Of a stretch of 43,683 nt of DNA, positions 9,717 through 17,745 are shown piece by piece (position 1 is the first letter of the stretch; each line of letters opens with the position of its first letter). This stretch comes from Hallella mizrahii. Its GTDB lineage: Bacteria; Bacteroidota; Bacteroidia; Bacteroidales; Bacteroidaceae. The DNA lies in NCBI RefSeq assembly GCF_009695775.1, contig NZ_VUNG01000034.1, positions 1 through 43,683 of the forward strand, given 5' to 3'. The notes below the pieces were generated by a model, which ran no database searches, was not told the DNA's origin, and saw nothing but the letters and a program-made list of their open reading frames with translations. Position numbers and translations under genes: made by a program.

Positions 9717-10391
9717 ATGTATAGGCATTTTCTCATGAAATTATCTCTGCATCATAGTCTTCTCATCCTTTTCTTTGTGTGCTTCATTGCCTCATGTACC
9801 GAGCCCGTGGAGCATACAGCACCTGCCGTGCGCGCACGCGACTCCGTCGCCGTGATGACCTCCTGGGGCGTCAACACACTCATCTCTGACTCGGGCGTGA
9901 TCAAATACCGCATCGTAACAGAAAAATGGGAGGTCAATGAAAACAAGCGGCCGCCAAGATGGATCTTTGAGAAAGGCCTCTTCCTGGAGCAGTTTGATGA
10001 GAAGTTTCATGTTCAAGCCTATATACAGTGCGACACTGCCTATTATTACAGTCAGAACAAATTGTGGGAACTCAGATCAAGAGTGCGTGTGAGAACCAAG
10101 GACGGCCTGCGCTTTACGAGCCAGGAACTGTTCTGGGATCAAAACACGCATGAACTGTATTCCAACGTCTTCTCTCGTCTCATCACACCCGACCGCACAC
10201 TGCAAGGATCTTATTTCCGCTCCGACGAGAAGATGACCCGCTACATGGTCTCCAATACCAAAGGATCCTTCTCGCAAAGCGATCTTGAGGGTGATAAAAA
10301 CAGTTCTGCCTCAACGGGCTCCGACCAGGACAGCATCCAAAAGAGCCAAAGAAGCCAGGCCGTACCGGAACGTGGCGGAAAACAACAATGA
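9717..10391 (+). CDS. lptC: LPS export periplasmic protein LptC
   Basis: LptC links the LptBFG transporter to the periplasmic LPS bridge. The 224-residue protein has a lipoprotein-type signal peptide ending FIASC (Cys about residue 27), then the LptC beta-jellyroll: GVNTLISDSGVIKYRI, FEKGLFLEQFD, RVRVRTKDGLRFTSQELFWDQ and TPDRTLQGSYF. Bacteroidota LptC proteins are usually lipoproteins of this kind rather than TM-anchored as in E. coli. The C-terminal 35 residues are Ser/Asp/Gln-rich and disordered. An ATG at 9735 is an alternative start that gives a shorter signal. It sits between the barrel protein and the CBS-domain membrane protein, the usual Bacteroidota order. Confidence 0.88.
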   Translation: MYRHFLMKLSLHHSLLILFFVCFIASCTEPVEHTAPAVRARDSVAVMTSWGVNTLISDSGVIKYRIVTEKWEVNENKRPPRWIFEKGLFLEQFDEKFHVQAYIQCDTAYYYSQNKLWELRSRVRVRTKDGLRFTSQELFWDQNTHELYSNVFSRLITPDRTLQGSYFRSDEKMTRYMVSNTKGSFSQSDLEGDKNSSASTGSDQDSIQKSQRSQAVPERGGKQQ

Positions 10392-10425
10392 GAACAGAAA
10401 ATATTATAATAGTAACTATATTATT

Positions 10426-11697
10426 GTGCAGCAAGTTGATATACCACTTTTATTAGAGATATTGTGCACGATGGTGCTCAGTGCTTTCTTTTCCGGTATG
10501 GAAATCGCATTTGTCTCAAGCAACCGTATGTTGGCCGAGATGGATAAGAGCAAACATGGCTTTTCCCAACACATCATCTCCTTTTTTTATCGCCATCCTA
10601 ACGGTTTCGTCTCCACCATGCTGGTAGGCAACAACGTGGTGCTTGTCATCTACGGCATCTTGATCGCACAACTCTTTGACAACACCATCTTTCGAGGATG
10701 TACGGCAGGGTTTACCGTACCCGCCGACACCATCCTCTCAACTCTCATCATGCTCTTCACCGGTGAATTTCTCCCTAAGTCATTGTTCAAGAGCATCCCC
10801 AACACCATGCTGACGGTGTTCTCTCCCATCGCTTATGTCTTCTATATCATCCTTTGGCCCATCAGCAAATTCGCGACTTTCCTCTCTAAAGCCATTTTGC
10901 GCATCTTCGGTGTGCGTATGCCGAAGGAAGAAGGCGACGAAGGATTTACAAAAGTGGATCTCGACTACTTAATCCACACTTCCATTGACAACGCACCCAA
11001 CGAAGATGCTGTCGACGATGAGGTGAAAATTTTCCAAAACGCACTCGACTTCCCTGATCTGAAGGTACGCGACTGTATGATCCCACGCACGGAAATCAAT
11101 GCGGTCAACATGGAAACATGCAGTTTGGAGGAACTGAAACAAAAGTTTGTGGAGAGTGGAAACTCCAAAATCATCGTCTATCGCGAAGATATTGACCATA
11201 TCGTGGGATATATCCATAGCCACGAGATGTTTCGTGACCCCAAAAGATGGCAGGATCATATCCGCACACTGCCCTTCGTGCCTGAAACAATGCTCGCGCA
11301 AAAACTCATGCGCATCTTCCTGCAACAGAAGAAAAGCCTCGGTGTGGTCATCGACGAGTTCGGGGGTACCAGCGGACTGGTGTCGTTGGAGGATATCGTG
11401 GAGGAGATCTTTGGCGATATCGAGGATGAGCACGATACAGATCACTACATCGCTAAGAAAATCGACGAACATGACTATCTGCTCTCAGCCCGACTCGAAA
11501 TCGACAAAGTCAACGAAGAATTCGGACTGGAATTGCCAGAGAGTGACGAATATATGACAATAGGCGGACTCATCCTGCACGAATATCAAAGTTTCCCGAA
11601 ACTCAACGAAATCATCAAGATAGACAAGTTCGAATTTAAAATCATTAAAAGCACGATGACGAAAATAGAGCTCGTCAAATTGCATATCAATGAATAA
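10426..11697 (+). CDS. CNNM/CorC-family membrane protein (DUF21 - CBS - CorC_HlyC)
   Basis: The protein has an N-terminal DUF21 membrane domain with about four helices (FFSGMEIAFVSSNR is the hallmark motif), a CBS pair (about residues 205-330, with VRDCMIPRTEI and VIDEFGGTSGLVSLEDIVEEIFGDI) and a C-terminal CorC_HlyC domain. I start it at GTG 10426, giving 423 residues, the usual family length. The frame is open back to ATG 10285, but that start would overlap lptC by 107 bases and add a basic, non-membrane leader. Members are proposed Mg/Co efflux proteins; GldE of gliding bacteria is a homologue in this phylum. An out-of-frame ATG overlaps the lptC stop (10388) and opens only 22 codons. Confidence 0.85.
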   Translation: MQQVDIPLLLEILCTMVLSAFFSGMEIAFVSSNRMLAEMDKSKHGFSQHIISFFYRHPNGFVSTMLVGNNVVLVIYGILIAQLFDNTIFRGCTAGFTVPADTILSTLIMLFTGEFLPKSLFKSIPNTMLTVFSPIAYVFYIILWPISKFATFLSKAILRIFGVRMPKEEGDEGFTKVDLDYLIHTSIDNAPNEDAVDDEVKIFQNALDFPDLKVRDCMIPRTEINAVNMETCSLEELKQKFVESGNSKIIVYREDIDHIVGYIHSHEMFRDPKRWQDHIRTLPFVPETMLAQKLMRIFLQQKKSLGVVIDEFGGTSGLVSLEDIVEEIFGDIEDEHDTDHYIAKKIDEHDYLLSARLEIDKVNEEFGLELPESDEYMTIGGLILHEYQSFPKLNEIIKIDKFEFKIIKSTMTKIELVKLHINE

Positions 11698-11754
11698 ATA
11701 AGCATCTCAGACGTTTTTTTCTTTAAAACCTTCCCTCGTTTGCTATTTATTTAG

Positions 11755-11779
11755 TAAATTTGTACGCTTTAAAAGCGTA
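11755..11779 (+). promoter_or_regulatory. ppiD-like gene promoter with inverted repeat at the start site
   Basis: TAAATTTG (11755-11762) is a perfect TAnnTTTG -7 box. Immediately after it is TACGCTTT-A-AAAGCGTA (11763-11779), an 8-bp inverted repeat that would span the transcription start. It could be an operator or a hairpin at the 5' end of the mRNA. The leader to ATG 11830 is about 60 bases. Confidence 0.5.
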
Positions 11780-11829
11780 TGCTTTAATATGAAAAATCAA
11801 TAAACAAAAAATACAATTATCAAAAAGAA

Positions 11830-13977
11830 ATGGCAGCATTAGGAAAAATTAGAAGCAGAAGTGTCGCTCTGATCGCCATCATCGGTTTCGGCCTTTTCGC
11901 TTTCATCGCCGAAGAGGCCTTCCGTTCTTGCGAATCCTCTCGCAACAATGAGCGCCAGCAAATCGGTGAGGTATTAGGAGACAAAATCAATTACGAGGAC
12001 TTTGCCAAGCAAGTGGATGAAGCTCAGCAGGCAATGAAGTTCATGGGGCAGGAAAATCTCAACGACGACCAGCTTAATCAACTTCGTGACCAAGTGTGGA
12101 ACAACTTCGTGCAGTATCGCCTCATCGAAAACGAGTGCGATAAGTTGGGCATGACCGTGACAGACCAGGAAATGCAGAATGTGCTCAACGAGGGCACCAA
12201 CCAAATGCTCCTCTCCACACCTTTCGTCAATCAGCAGACTGGGCGTTTCGATGCAAACCAGCTCAAGCAATTCCTCGCTCAGTATAAACAGGCTCAGGCT
12301 CAACAGCAGAACCCACAAATGGCAGAGCAGATGGATGCCATCTACAAATATTGGACATACATTGAAAAGACTCTCCGTCAGCAACTGCTCATTCAGAAAT
12401 ACAACGGACTGCTTGCTCACTGTCTGCTATCCAACCCTGTTGAGGCTAAGATGGCCTTCAACGAAGAGAGCCAGGAGAGCCAAATCCAGCTGGCTTCCTA
12501 TCCCTACTCCAGTATTCAGGATTCCAAAGTAAACATCTCTGACGCTGACCTCCAGGCTAAATACGATGAGCTGAAAGCTCGTTTTCGCCAGTATGTTGAA
12601 AGTCGGGACATCAAGTATGTAGACGTTCAGATCTCAGCTTCTCCCGCTGACCGCGCAGCACTGCTGAAGCAATTCAAGGGTTGGGCTGGCCAACTGCAAG
12701 CCGCCGCTGATCCTTCTGAGATCGTACGCAAGAGCACTTCTTCTGTTCCCTACATGGGAATTCCCGTTGGCAAGGAGGCTTTCCCAACAGATATCGCTGA
12801 CAAGCTCGACTCTATGTCTGTCGGTCAGACTTTGGGTCCTGTGGAGAACAAGCAAGACAATACTTTCAATATTGTCAAGCTGGTTGCAAAGCAAGAGCTC
12901 CCTGACTCTGTGCAGTTCCGCGCCATTCAAATCGCCGGTACTACTCCAGATGAGGCTCACAAGACTGCAGACTCTGTTTACAACGCTTTAAAGGCCGGAG
13001 CTGATTTCGCCGCGATTGCCAAGAAATATAATCAGGAAGGTAAAGAGCAGTGGCTGACAACAAAGATGTATGAATACTCTACATCCATGGACAACGATTC
13101 CAAAAACTATCTCAACACACTGCTCACCTCTAACGTCAATGAGCTGAAAAACGTTCAGCTGACTCAAGGCAACCTGATTGTTCAAGTTCTCGACCGCAAG
13201 AATATGGTAGAGAAGTACACGGCTGCTGTCATCAAGAAGCCAATCGACTACTCCAATACGACACGTAGCAATGTCTACAATAAGTTCAGCACCTTCGTCA
13301 GTGCCAATCAGACGCCCGCTGACATCGTGAAGAACGCAGCGCGTAGCGGCTATTCTGTTCAAGAAGCAAAAGACGTGACCACCAGTCAGCACAATCTTGC
13401 AGGCATCAAGTCTACGCGCGACGCTATGAAGTGGCTTTTCGCCGCCAAGGAGGGTGAAGTTTCACCAATGTATGAGTGCGGTGACAACGGCAACAACCTT
13501 TTGCTCATCGTCTGCGAGAAGATCCATCCGATTGGCTACCGTGACCTCAGTGATCCTCAGGTAAAGGAGATGGTCAAGCAAGAAGTGATGCGTGACAAAA
13601 AGGCCGAGATGCTCATTGCTAAGGCAAAAGGTGCTAACAGCATCAACGCCGCCAAAGCTAAGGGTGCCATCATCTCTGCTGTCAACCAGGTGACTTTTGC
13701 CGCTCCCGTATTCGTCCAGTCTACTGGAGGAAGCGAACCAGCCCTGAGTGGAGCTGTTTACGCAACAAAGCCCGGAGCATTCAGCAGCCATCCTGTTAAG
13801 GGCCTGGCCGGTGTCTATCAGTTCCAGGTCGTCAGTCGCAAGAAGAACGCACTGAAGTTCAATGAGGCTCAGGAAGAGATGAAGCTCCGTCAGCGCTCTA
13901 TGCAGTACGCCGGCAACTTCATGAACGAGCTCTATGTCAAGGCTAAGGTTGTCGACAACCGCTACCTCTTCTTCTAA
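11830..13977 (+). CDS. ppiD: PpiD/SurA-like periplasmic peptidyl-prolyl isomerase
   Basis: This is a folding chaperone for secreted and outer-membrane proteins. The 715-residue product has one N-terminal membrane helix (about 12-29), a SurA_N-type chaperone domain (about 45-240), and two parvulin-like modules (about 255-355 and 356-470). The second is the better match (FRAIQIAGTTPDEA, ALKAGADFAAIAKKYN). A C-terminal helical region follows. The architecture equals PpiD rather than free SurA because of the anchor. It has its own promoter after the CBS-protein gene and ends at a strong terminator. Isomerase activity cannot be judged by eye; many such domains are inactive and act as chaperones. 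Confidence 0.88.
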   Translation: MAALGKIRSRSVALIAIIGFGLFAFIAEEAFRSCESSRNNERQQIGEVLGDKINYEDFAKQVDEAQQAMKFMGQENLNDDQLNQLRDQVWNNFVQYRLIENECDKLGMTVTDQEMQNVLNEGTNQMLLSTPFVNQQTGRFDANQLKQFLAQYKQAQAQQQNPQMAEQMDAIYKYWTYIEKTLRQQLLIQKYNGLLAHCLLSNPVEAKMAFNEESQESQIQLASYPYSSIQDSKVNISDADLQAKYDELKARFRQYVESRDIKYVDVQISASPADRAALLKQFKGWAGQLQAAADPSEIVRKSTSSVPYMGIPVGKEAFPTDIADKLDSMSVGQTLGPVENKQDNTFNIVKLVAKQELPDSVQFRAIQIAGTTPDEAHKTADSVYNALKAGADFAAIAKKYNQEGKEQWLTTKMYEYSTSMDNDSKNYLNTLLTSNVNELKNVQLTQGNLIVQVLDRKNMVEKYTAAVIKKPIDYSNTTRSNVYNKFSTFVSANQTPADIVKNAARSGYSVQEAKDVTTSQHNLAGIKSTRDAMKWLFAAKEGEVSPMYECGDNGNNLLLIVCEKIHPIGYRDLSDPQVKEMVKQEVMRDKKAEMLIAKAKGANSINAAKAKGAIISAVNQVTFAAPVFVQSTGGSEPALSGAVYATKPGAFSSHPVKGLAGVYQFQVVSRKKNALKFNEAQEEMKLRQRSMQYAGNFMNELYVKAKVVDNRYLFF

Positions 13978-14003
13978 GCAAGATATAAGGAATATATATA
14001 AAG

Positions 14004-14046
14004 AAAACAGGGAAAAGGCATAAACCTTTTCCCTGTTTTTTTTTGT
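14004..14046. terminator. Bidirectional Rho-independent terminator
   Basis: A 15-bp perfect stem (AAAACAGGGAAAAGG, 14004-14018, with 14025-14039) and a 6-base loop are followed by a run of T on the plus strand. On the minus strand TTTTCTTT follows. It sits between the convergent ends of the ppiD-like gene and the secreted-protein gene and can serve both. Confidence 0.9.
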
Positions 14047-14088
14047 ATTTCAAGTATGCTATCTATGAATTTCCAATTTCTATCTCTC

Positions 14089-14802
14089 TCACTGTACCTT
14101 CGGTAAAGGATAATCGTATTTATGAGAGCCAAAGACACTGTCTTTATAAGGATCGCGATACCAATCTTTCTCTACTGACAATTGTAATGAGAACGAAGGC
14201 GACGGCTTCCACAGCACTGAAGCCCCAACCCTGTCCACATTATTGAAGAAGTTAGAACCAGCACCATAGCTATAAGCACCTATCCCATAAGGACCCCAAC
14301 CAAATGGACTCATCAGGCTCTGATACCCCAACGGCGAACATCCATAATAAGAATAAGGATAAAAGCCATTAGAGCCTATCGACTTCTGACCGTAAATGAA
14401 GGCTGACCATTGGTCATTAAACCGATAACCTAACTCGGCATAAACAGACCCTGTCACATAATTGTTCGCACCCTCATTGACATGACTGAGGCTGCCGCCA
14501 ACAACGAGACTCCCTTTCTTGCCAATGGGTGTCGCATATGCGACATTAGCCGTTTGGGCAAAGCCACTGTGATGGCGCCTGCCACCGAAAGTGGTGTAAG
14601 CACTCAAATCCATGCTGGCGTTGAGACCGGCATGAAGACTGTTGCCATCACTCCATTCACCACTTGGCGTCACTTCAGCATACAGAGGTGCATCGCTCTT
14701 TAGTCCCTGAGCAGACTTCGGGATGGAATCCTGATATGCTTGGGCACTGACGCCAGTGCTCAACAGCAACAAGCCTACCAATATATAATTACTTTTATTC
14801 AT
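14089..14802 (-). CDS. Secreted beta-rich protein, probably outer-membrane, unknown function
   Basis: From ATG 14802 the product is 237 residues with a clean signal peptide (MNKSNYILVGLLLLSTGVSAQ). An in-frame ATG at 14853 would put 17 charged residues before it and is unlikely. The mature part has alternating strands (GSLVVGGSLSHV, VTGSVYAELGYRF, WSAFIYGQKSIG) and a Tyr/Gly-rich stretch around residues 150-190. It looks like a small outer-membrane barrel of the type often annotated as hypothetical in Bacteroidota. It is a single gene with its own promoter and an 80-base leader. Confidence 0.75.
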   Translation of the reverse strand: MNKSNYILVGLLLLSTGVSAQAYQDSIPKSAQGLKSDAPLYAEVTPSGEWSDGNSLHAGLNASMDLSAYTTFGGRRHHSGFAQTANVAYATPIGKKGSLVVGGSLSHVNEGANNYVTGSVYAELGYRFNDQWSAFIYGQKSIGSNGFYPYSYYGCSPLGYQSLMSPFGWGPYGIGAYSYGAGSNFFNNVDRVGASVLWKPSPSFSLQLSVEKDWYRDPYKDSVFGSHKYDYPLPKVQ

Positions 14803-14888
14803 CTTCTCTTTAATTAGTTCCGGCAAAGACCAATCATCATCAAGCTTTTCCAAAAGATGATTTTCTTGGCCCTGCCTCTATTGTTTTG

Positions 14889-14896
14889 CAAAGATA
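14889..14896 (-). promoter_or_regulatory. -7 box TATCTTTG for the secreted-protein gene
   Basis: A perfect TAnnTTTG match on the minus strand lies about 87 bases before ATG 14802, so the mRNA has an unusually long leader. It also lies upstream of the ATG at 14853, so this box alone does not choose between the two starts. Confidence 0.55.
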
Positions 14897-15023
14897 AGAA
14901 AAGATCGAATGCTCTATCTGCCACTTCATCATTTTTAGAGTAGTTTTGATTAAAAATACATAAATGCGCCCCTTCAGCATTTGATTTCCCTCGGGATAAT
15001 GTGGCAAAGAGGTTGATTCTTAT

Positions 15024-15031
15024 TATCTTTG
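15024..15031 (+). promoter_or_regulatory. -7 box TATCTTTG for the small TPR gene
   Basis: TATCTTTG lies 33 bases before ATG 15065. Transcription would begin near 15037, after the ATG at 15029, so the downstream start is used. Confidence 0.6.
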
Positions 15032-15064
15032 CACATTATATATAATATAAAATATCACGATATC

Positions 15065-15334
15065 ATGGAAAAGAAACCATCATCAACACCTGATAAGTCT
15101 ACAACATTGTTGAACCAGGCTAAAGCAATGGCAGTTCAAGGCAATAAAGTCGTTGCCGTGGCTTTGCTCAGTCAATATATTGCTTGCACACCGGAAAAAG
15201 AAACAGAAGAAGCTCATCGCTTGCGCGGTGACCTGCTCCTGCAAATGGGAGACAAACGGGGAGCGGAAGAAGATGCCGAAGCGGTGTTACGCATCAATCC
15301 ATCACTGGCAAACGGCCATTTTCGGCTCGACTAA
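15065..15334 (+). CDS. Small TPR-like protein
   Basis: The 89-residue protein starting MEKKPSSTPDK contains about two tetratricopeptide-like helical pairs: ALLSQYIACTPEKETEEAH, then RGDLLLQMGDKRGAEEDAEAVLRINP, the latter a typical TPR consensus. It ends NGHFRLD shortly after a Pro that usually opens another repeat. It has no signal peptide. It lies alone between a divergent promoter and the attenuator of the aromatic operon. TPR proteins mediate protein contacts; the partner is unknown. Confidence 0.7.
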   Translation: MEKKPSSTPDKSTTLLNQAKAMAVQGNKVVAVALLSQYIACTPEKETEEAHRLRGDLLLQMGDKRGAEEDAEAVLRINPSLANGHFRLD

Positions 15335-15376
15335 ATATTAATTTTCTATCTCTTGCGCATTTTTTCTAAGGAAATG

Positions 15377-15408
15377 TTTGCATATATCAGATATTTGTTT
15401 TACTTTTG
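15377..15408 (+). promoter_or_regulatory. Canonical promoter of the aromatic amino acid operon
   Basis: TTTG (15377-15380), exactly 20 bases, then TACTTTTG (15401-15408): a full match to the Bacteroidota -33/-7 consensus. Transcription should start near 15414, giving a leader of about 230 bases before pheA that contains the attenuator. Confidence 0.8.
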
Positions 15409-15430
15409 CACAAAATAAAAGAATAACATT

Positions 15431-15505
15431 ATGAAGTCATTTGCATCTTTCCGTTATTATTATTTTTACTTTGCATGGAAATGCGAAGCGGGAAGTTGCG
15501 TGTAG
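15431..15505 (+). CDS. pheL: Phe/Tyr leader peptide of the pheA operon
   Basis: This 24-codon open frame starts at ATG 15431 and stops at TAG 15503-15505. Residues 4-14 (FASFRYYYFYF) hold four Phe and four Tyr codons, including three Tyr codons in a row, the signature of a ribosome-mediated attenuator. Its last third (15485-15493) is also the 5' arm of the antiterminator, so a ribosome that reaches the stop covers it. The mix of Phe and Tyr codons fits an operon that makes both amino acids. It is too short for gene finders and probably unannotated; the symbol is by analogy with the enterobacterial pheA leader. Confidence 0.85.
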   Translation: MKSFASFRYYYFYFAWKCEAGSCV

Positions 15506-15586
15506 ATTTCAACTTAAGACTGACAATAACCCATAAAGGTTTGCATACAAGGTCCCGCTTCATAAATTATGAGGTGGGATTTTTTG
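15485..15586 (+). promoter_or_regulatory. Transcription attenuator (antiterminator/terminator pair)
   Basis: The terminator is a 12-bp stem (15553-15564 with 15568-15579, two G-T pairs, loop AAT) followed by TTTTTT. The competing antiterminator is GAAGCGGGA (15485-15493) with TCCCGCTTC (15553-15561), nine Watson-Crick pairs that use up the 5' arm of the terminator. Stalling at the Phe/Tyr codons leaves 15485-15493 free, so the antiterminator forms and the operon is read. Complete translation hides it and the terminator forms. The mechanism is inferred from these pairings. Confidence 0.88.
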
Positions 15587-15645
15587 TAACATGAACCCAA
15601 GAAATTGATAAGTACATAAATAAGAACATAAATAACGTCAGATAG

Positions 15646-16476
15646 ATGAAGAGAATAGCAATACAGGGACGGGTAGGATCCTTTCATGACATCGCCGCCC
15701 ATGAATATTTCGAGGGCGAGCAAATACAGCTTATCTGCTGCGACACTTTCGAACAAGTGTTCGAGAATATCAAACGCGATCCTACTGTCATCGGACTGGT
15801 GGCTATTGAGAACACAATCGCCGGTTCACTTCTCCACAACTATGAACTGCTTCGCGACAGCGGAGCGACTATTGTCGGAGAGCATCGGCTTCATATCACT
15901 CACAGCATCTGCTGCTTGCCGGAAGATGACTGGACTACCGTCGCTGAAGTGCATTCCCACCCTGTAGCACTGATGCAGTGCCGTCAATGGTTGTCAAACC
16001 ATCCCGACCTTAAAGCTGTAGAAGCTGACGACACCGCCGGTAGCGCTGAATACATTAAAAACCACAACTGTCTCGGATGGGCAGCCATATGCCACGCACA
16101 TGCCGCGCAATTATATGGCTTAAAGATTCTGGAAGACCATATCGAAGACAACAAGCACAATTTCACTCGCTTCCTCGTGATCTGTGCTCCACAGAAAGCT
16201 GATTTTCTCAGACCGGTCAATGCAGTCAACAAAGCCAGTCTCGTCTTTTCTCTTCCCCACTCAGAAGGCTCTCTCTCTAAAGTGCTGACTATCCTGAGCT
16301 TCTATGACATCAACCTGACCAAGATCCAGTCACTTCCGATCATTGGCAAAGAGTGGGAATATCTTTTCTACGTAGATGTCACCTATGATGATCTCGTACG
16401 CTACCGACAAGCAGTGGATGCGATCACGCCGCTGACACGCAATATCAAGATAATCGGAGAATATATAGAAAAATAA
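15646..16476 (+). CDS. pheA: Prephenate dehydratase
   Basis: The enzyme converts prephenate to phenylpyruvate. The 276-residue protein is a monofunctional PheA: catalytic domain about 1-180 with the TRF motif (174-176) and AIENTIAGS (53-61), then an ACT regulatory domain (about 196-273). In the ACT domain the ESRP Phe-binding motif reads QSLP (228-231), which could mean weak or altered feedback inhibition; the attenuator upstream may carry more of the control. There is no chorismate mutase fused here; that activity is on the DAHP synthase two genes downstream. First structural gene of the operon, 20 bases before the aminotransferase gene. Confidence 0.96.
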   Translation: MKRIAIQGRVGSFHDIAAHEYFEGEQIQLICCDTFEQVFENIKRDPTVIGLVAIENTIAGSLLHNYELLRDSGATIVGEHRLHITHSICCLPEDDWTTVAEVHSHPVALMQCRQWLSNHPDLKAVEADDTAGSAEYIKNHNCLGWAAICHAHAAQLYGLKILEDHIEDNKHNFTRFLVICAPQKADFLRPVNAVNKASLVFSLPHSEGSLSKVLTILSFYDINLTKIQSLPIIGKEWEYLFYVDVTYDDLVRYRQAVDAITPLTRNIKIIGEYIEK

Positions 16477-16496
16477 CAACTGCAATAATCATCAAT

Positions 16497-17672
16497 ATGA
16501 AACCAGCTCAAAGAGTTAACACAATTCAAGAATACTATTTCAGCCGAAAACTGAAAGAAGTGGCAAAACTCAATGCAGAAGGACAAGACATCATCTCGCT
16601 TGCCATAGGTTCACCGGATATGCCGCCATCGCCACAGACCATTGAGAAACTTTGTGAAGTTGCTCATGATCCATCGGCACACGGCTATCAGCCCACTTGT
16701 GGACTGCCGGAGCTGCGCAAGGCTATGGCTGGATTCTATAAGCGGGTATACGGAGTGGACATCGATTGGGCTACCGAAGTACAGCCTATCATAGGCTCAA
16801 AAGAAGGTATCATGTACGCTACCCTGGCTTTCTGCAACCCAGGCGACAAAGTGTTGATTCCTAATCCCGGCTACCCTACCTATACTGCTGTGAACAAAAT
16901 CTTCGGTACGCAGATCGAATACTATGACCTGTTGGAGAACAATGGATGGCAACCGGACTTCGATACCCTTGAGAAGATGGACTTACAAGGAGTGAAGCTA
17001 ATGTGGACCAACTACCCCAATATGCCTACCGGCGGTAATGCACGGATGGAGACTTATGAGAAACTGGTAGACTTTGCCCGTCGCCACGATATTGTCGTGG
17101 TCAACGACAACCCCTACTCTCTTATCCTCAACGAGCATCCTATGAGCATCATGCAGGTACCGGGAGCCAAAGACTATTGCATAGAACTCAACTCCATGTC
17201 GAAAAGCCACAACATGCCTGGATGGCGTGTGGCCATGATGCTAAGCAACAAAGACTTTATCTCATGGATCTTTAAGATTCAGAGCAATATCGAAAATGGC
17301 ACTTTCCGTGGTATCCAACTTGCTGCAGCCGAGGCTTATAACACCAATTCAGAAGATTGGCACCGCGAAAACAACATTGAGAACTATCGCCGCCGGCGCA
17401 TCATTGCCGAGCAAATCCTCGACACACTGGGATGCACCTACGACAAAAGTCAGGTGGGTATGTTCGTTTGGGGACGTATTCCTGACTGTTATGCCAATGT
17501 AGAAGACCTGACCGAGAAAGTTCTTCACGAAGCTAAGGTCTTCATCACTCCAGGCTTTATCTTTGGCTCTAACGGTAAGCGCTACATCCGCATCTCTCTT
17601 TGCGCTAAAGATGAGAAAATAGAAGAAGCACTCAAACGTATCAAAGAATGGAAAAACAGTACGGCCAAATAA
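16497..17672 (+). CDS. Class I/II PLP aminotransferase of the aromatic operon
   Basis: The 391-residue fold-type I aminotransferase has GSKEGI (100-105), NPGYPTY (123-129), NYPNMPTGG (172-180), VNDNPYS (202-208), the PLP-lysine in SMSKSHNMPGWR (K236) and the family Arg near the C-terminus. It resembles the LL-diaminopimelate/aspartate aminotransferase subgroup. Placed between pheA and the DAHP synthase, it most likely aminates phenylpyruvate and hydroxyphenylpyruvate to Phe and Tyr. Action on prephenate (an arogenate route) is possible but less likely, as a dehydratase and dehydrogenase are both present. Substrate inferred from context. Confidence 0.9.
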   Translation: MKPAQRVNTIQEYYFSRKLKEVAKLNAEGQDIISLAIGSPDMPPSPQTIEKLCEVAHDPSAHGYQPTCGLPELRKAMAGFYKRVYGVDIDWATEVQPIIGSKEGIMYATLAFCNPGDKVLIPNPGYPTYTAVNKIFGTQIEYYDLLENNGWQPDFDTLEKMDLQGVKLMWTNYPNMPTGGNARMETYEKLVDFARRHDIVVVNDNPYSLILNEHPMSIMQVPGAKDYCIELNSMSKSHNMPGWRVAMMLSNKDFISWIFKIQSNIENGTFRGIQLAAAEAYNTNSEDWHRENNIENYRRRRIIAEQILDTLGCTYDKSQVGMFVWGRIPDCYANVEDLTEKVLHEAKVFITPGFIFGSNGKRYIRISLCAKDEKIEEALKRIKEWKNSTAK

Positions 17673-17745
17673 TTAGTAAAAACAGTACTGGATCTGATAT
17701 TGTATTTGAAATCAAATAGAAATCAATAATTTAATACTTAAGGAT

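Noticed and set aside
10388..10456. 22-codon frame overlapping the lptC stop (ATGA), possibly a frameshifted start of the CBS protein
   Set aside because: It stops quickly, and the CBS-protein frame is intact from GTG 10426 with the normal family length.
15029..15334. Upstream ATG 15029 as start of the small TPR gene
   Set aside because: The -7 box at 15024-15031 covers it, so it would not be in the transcript.
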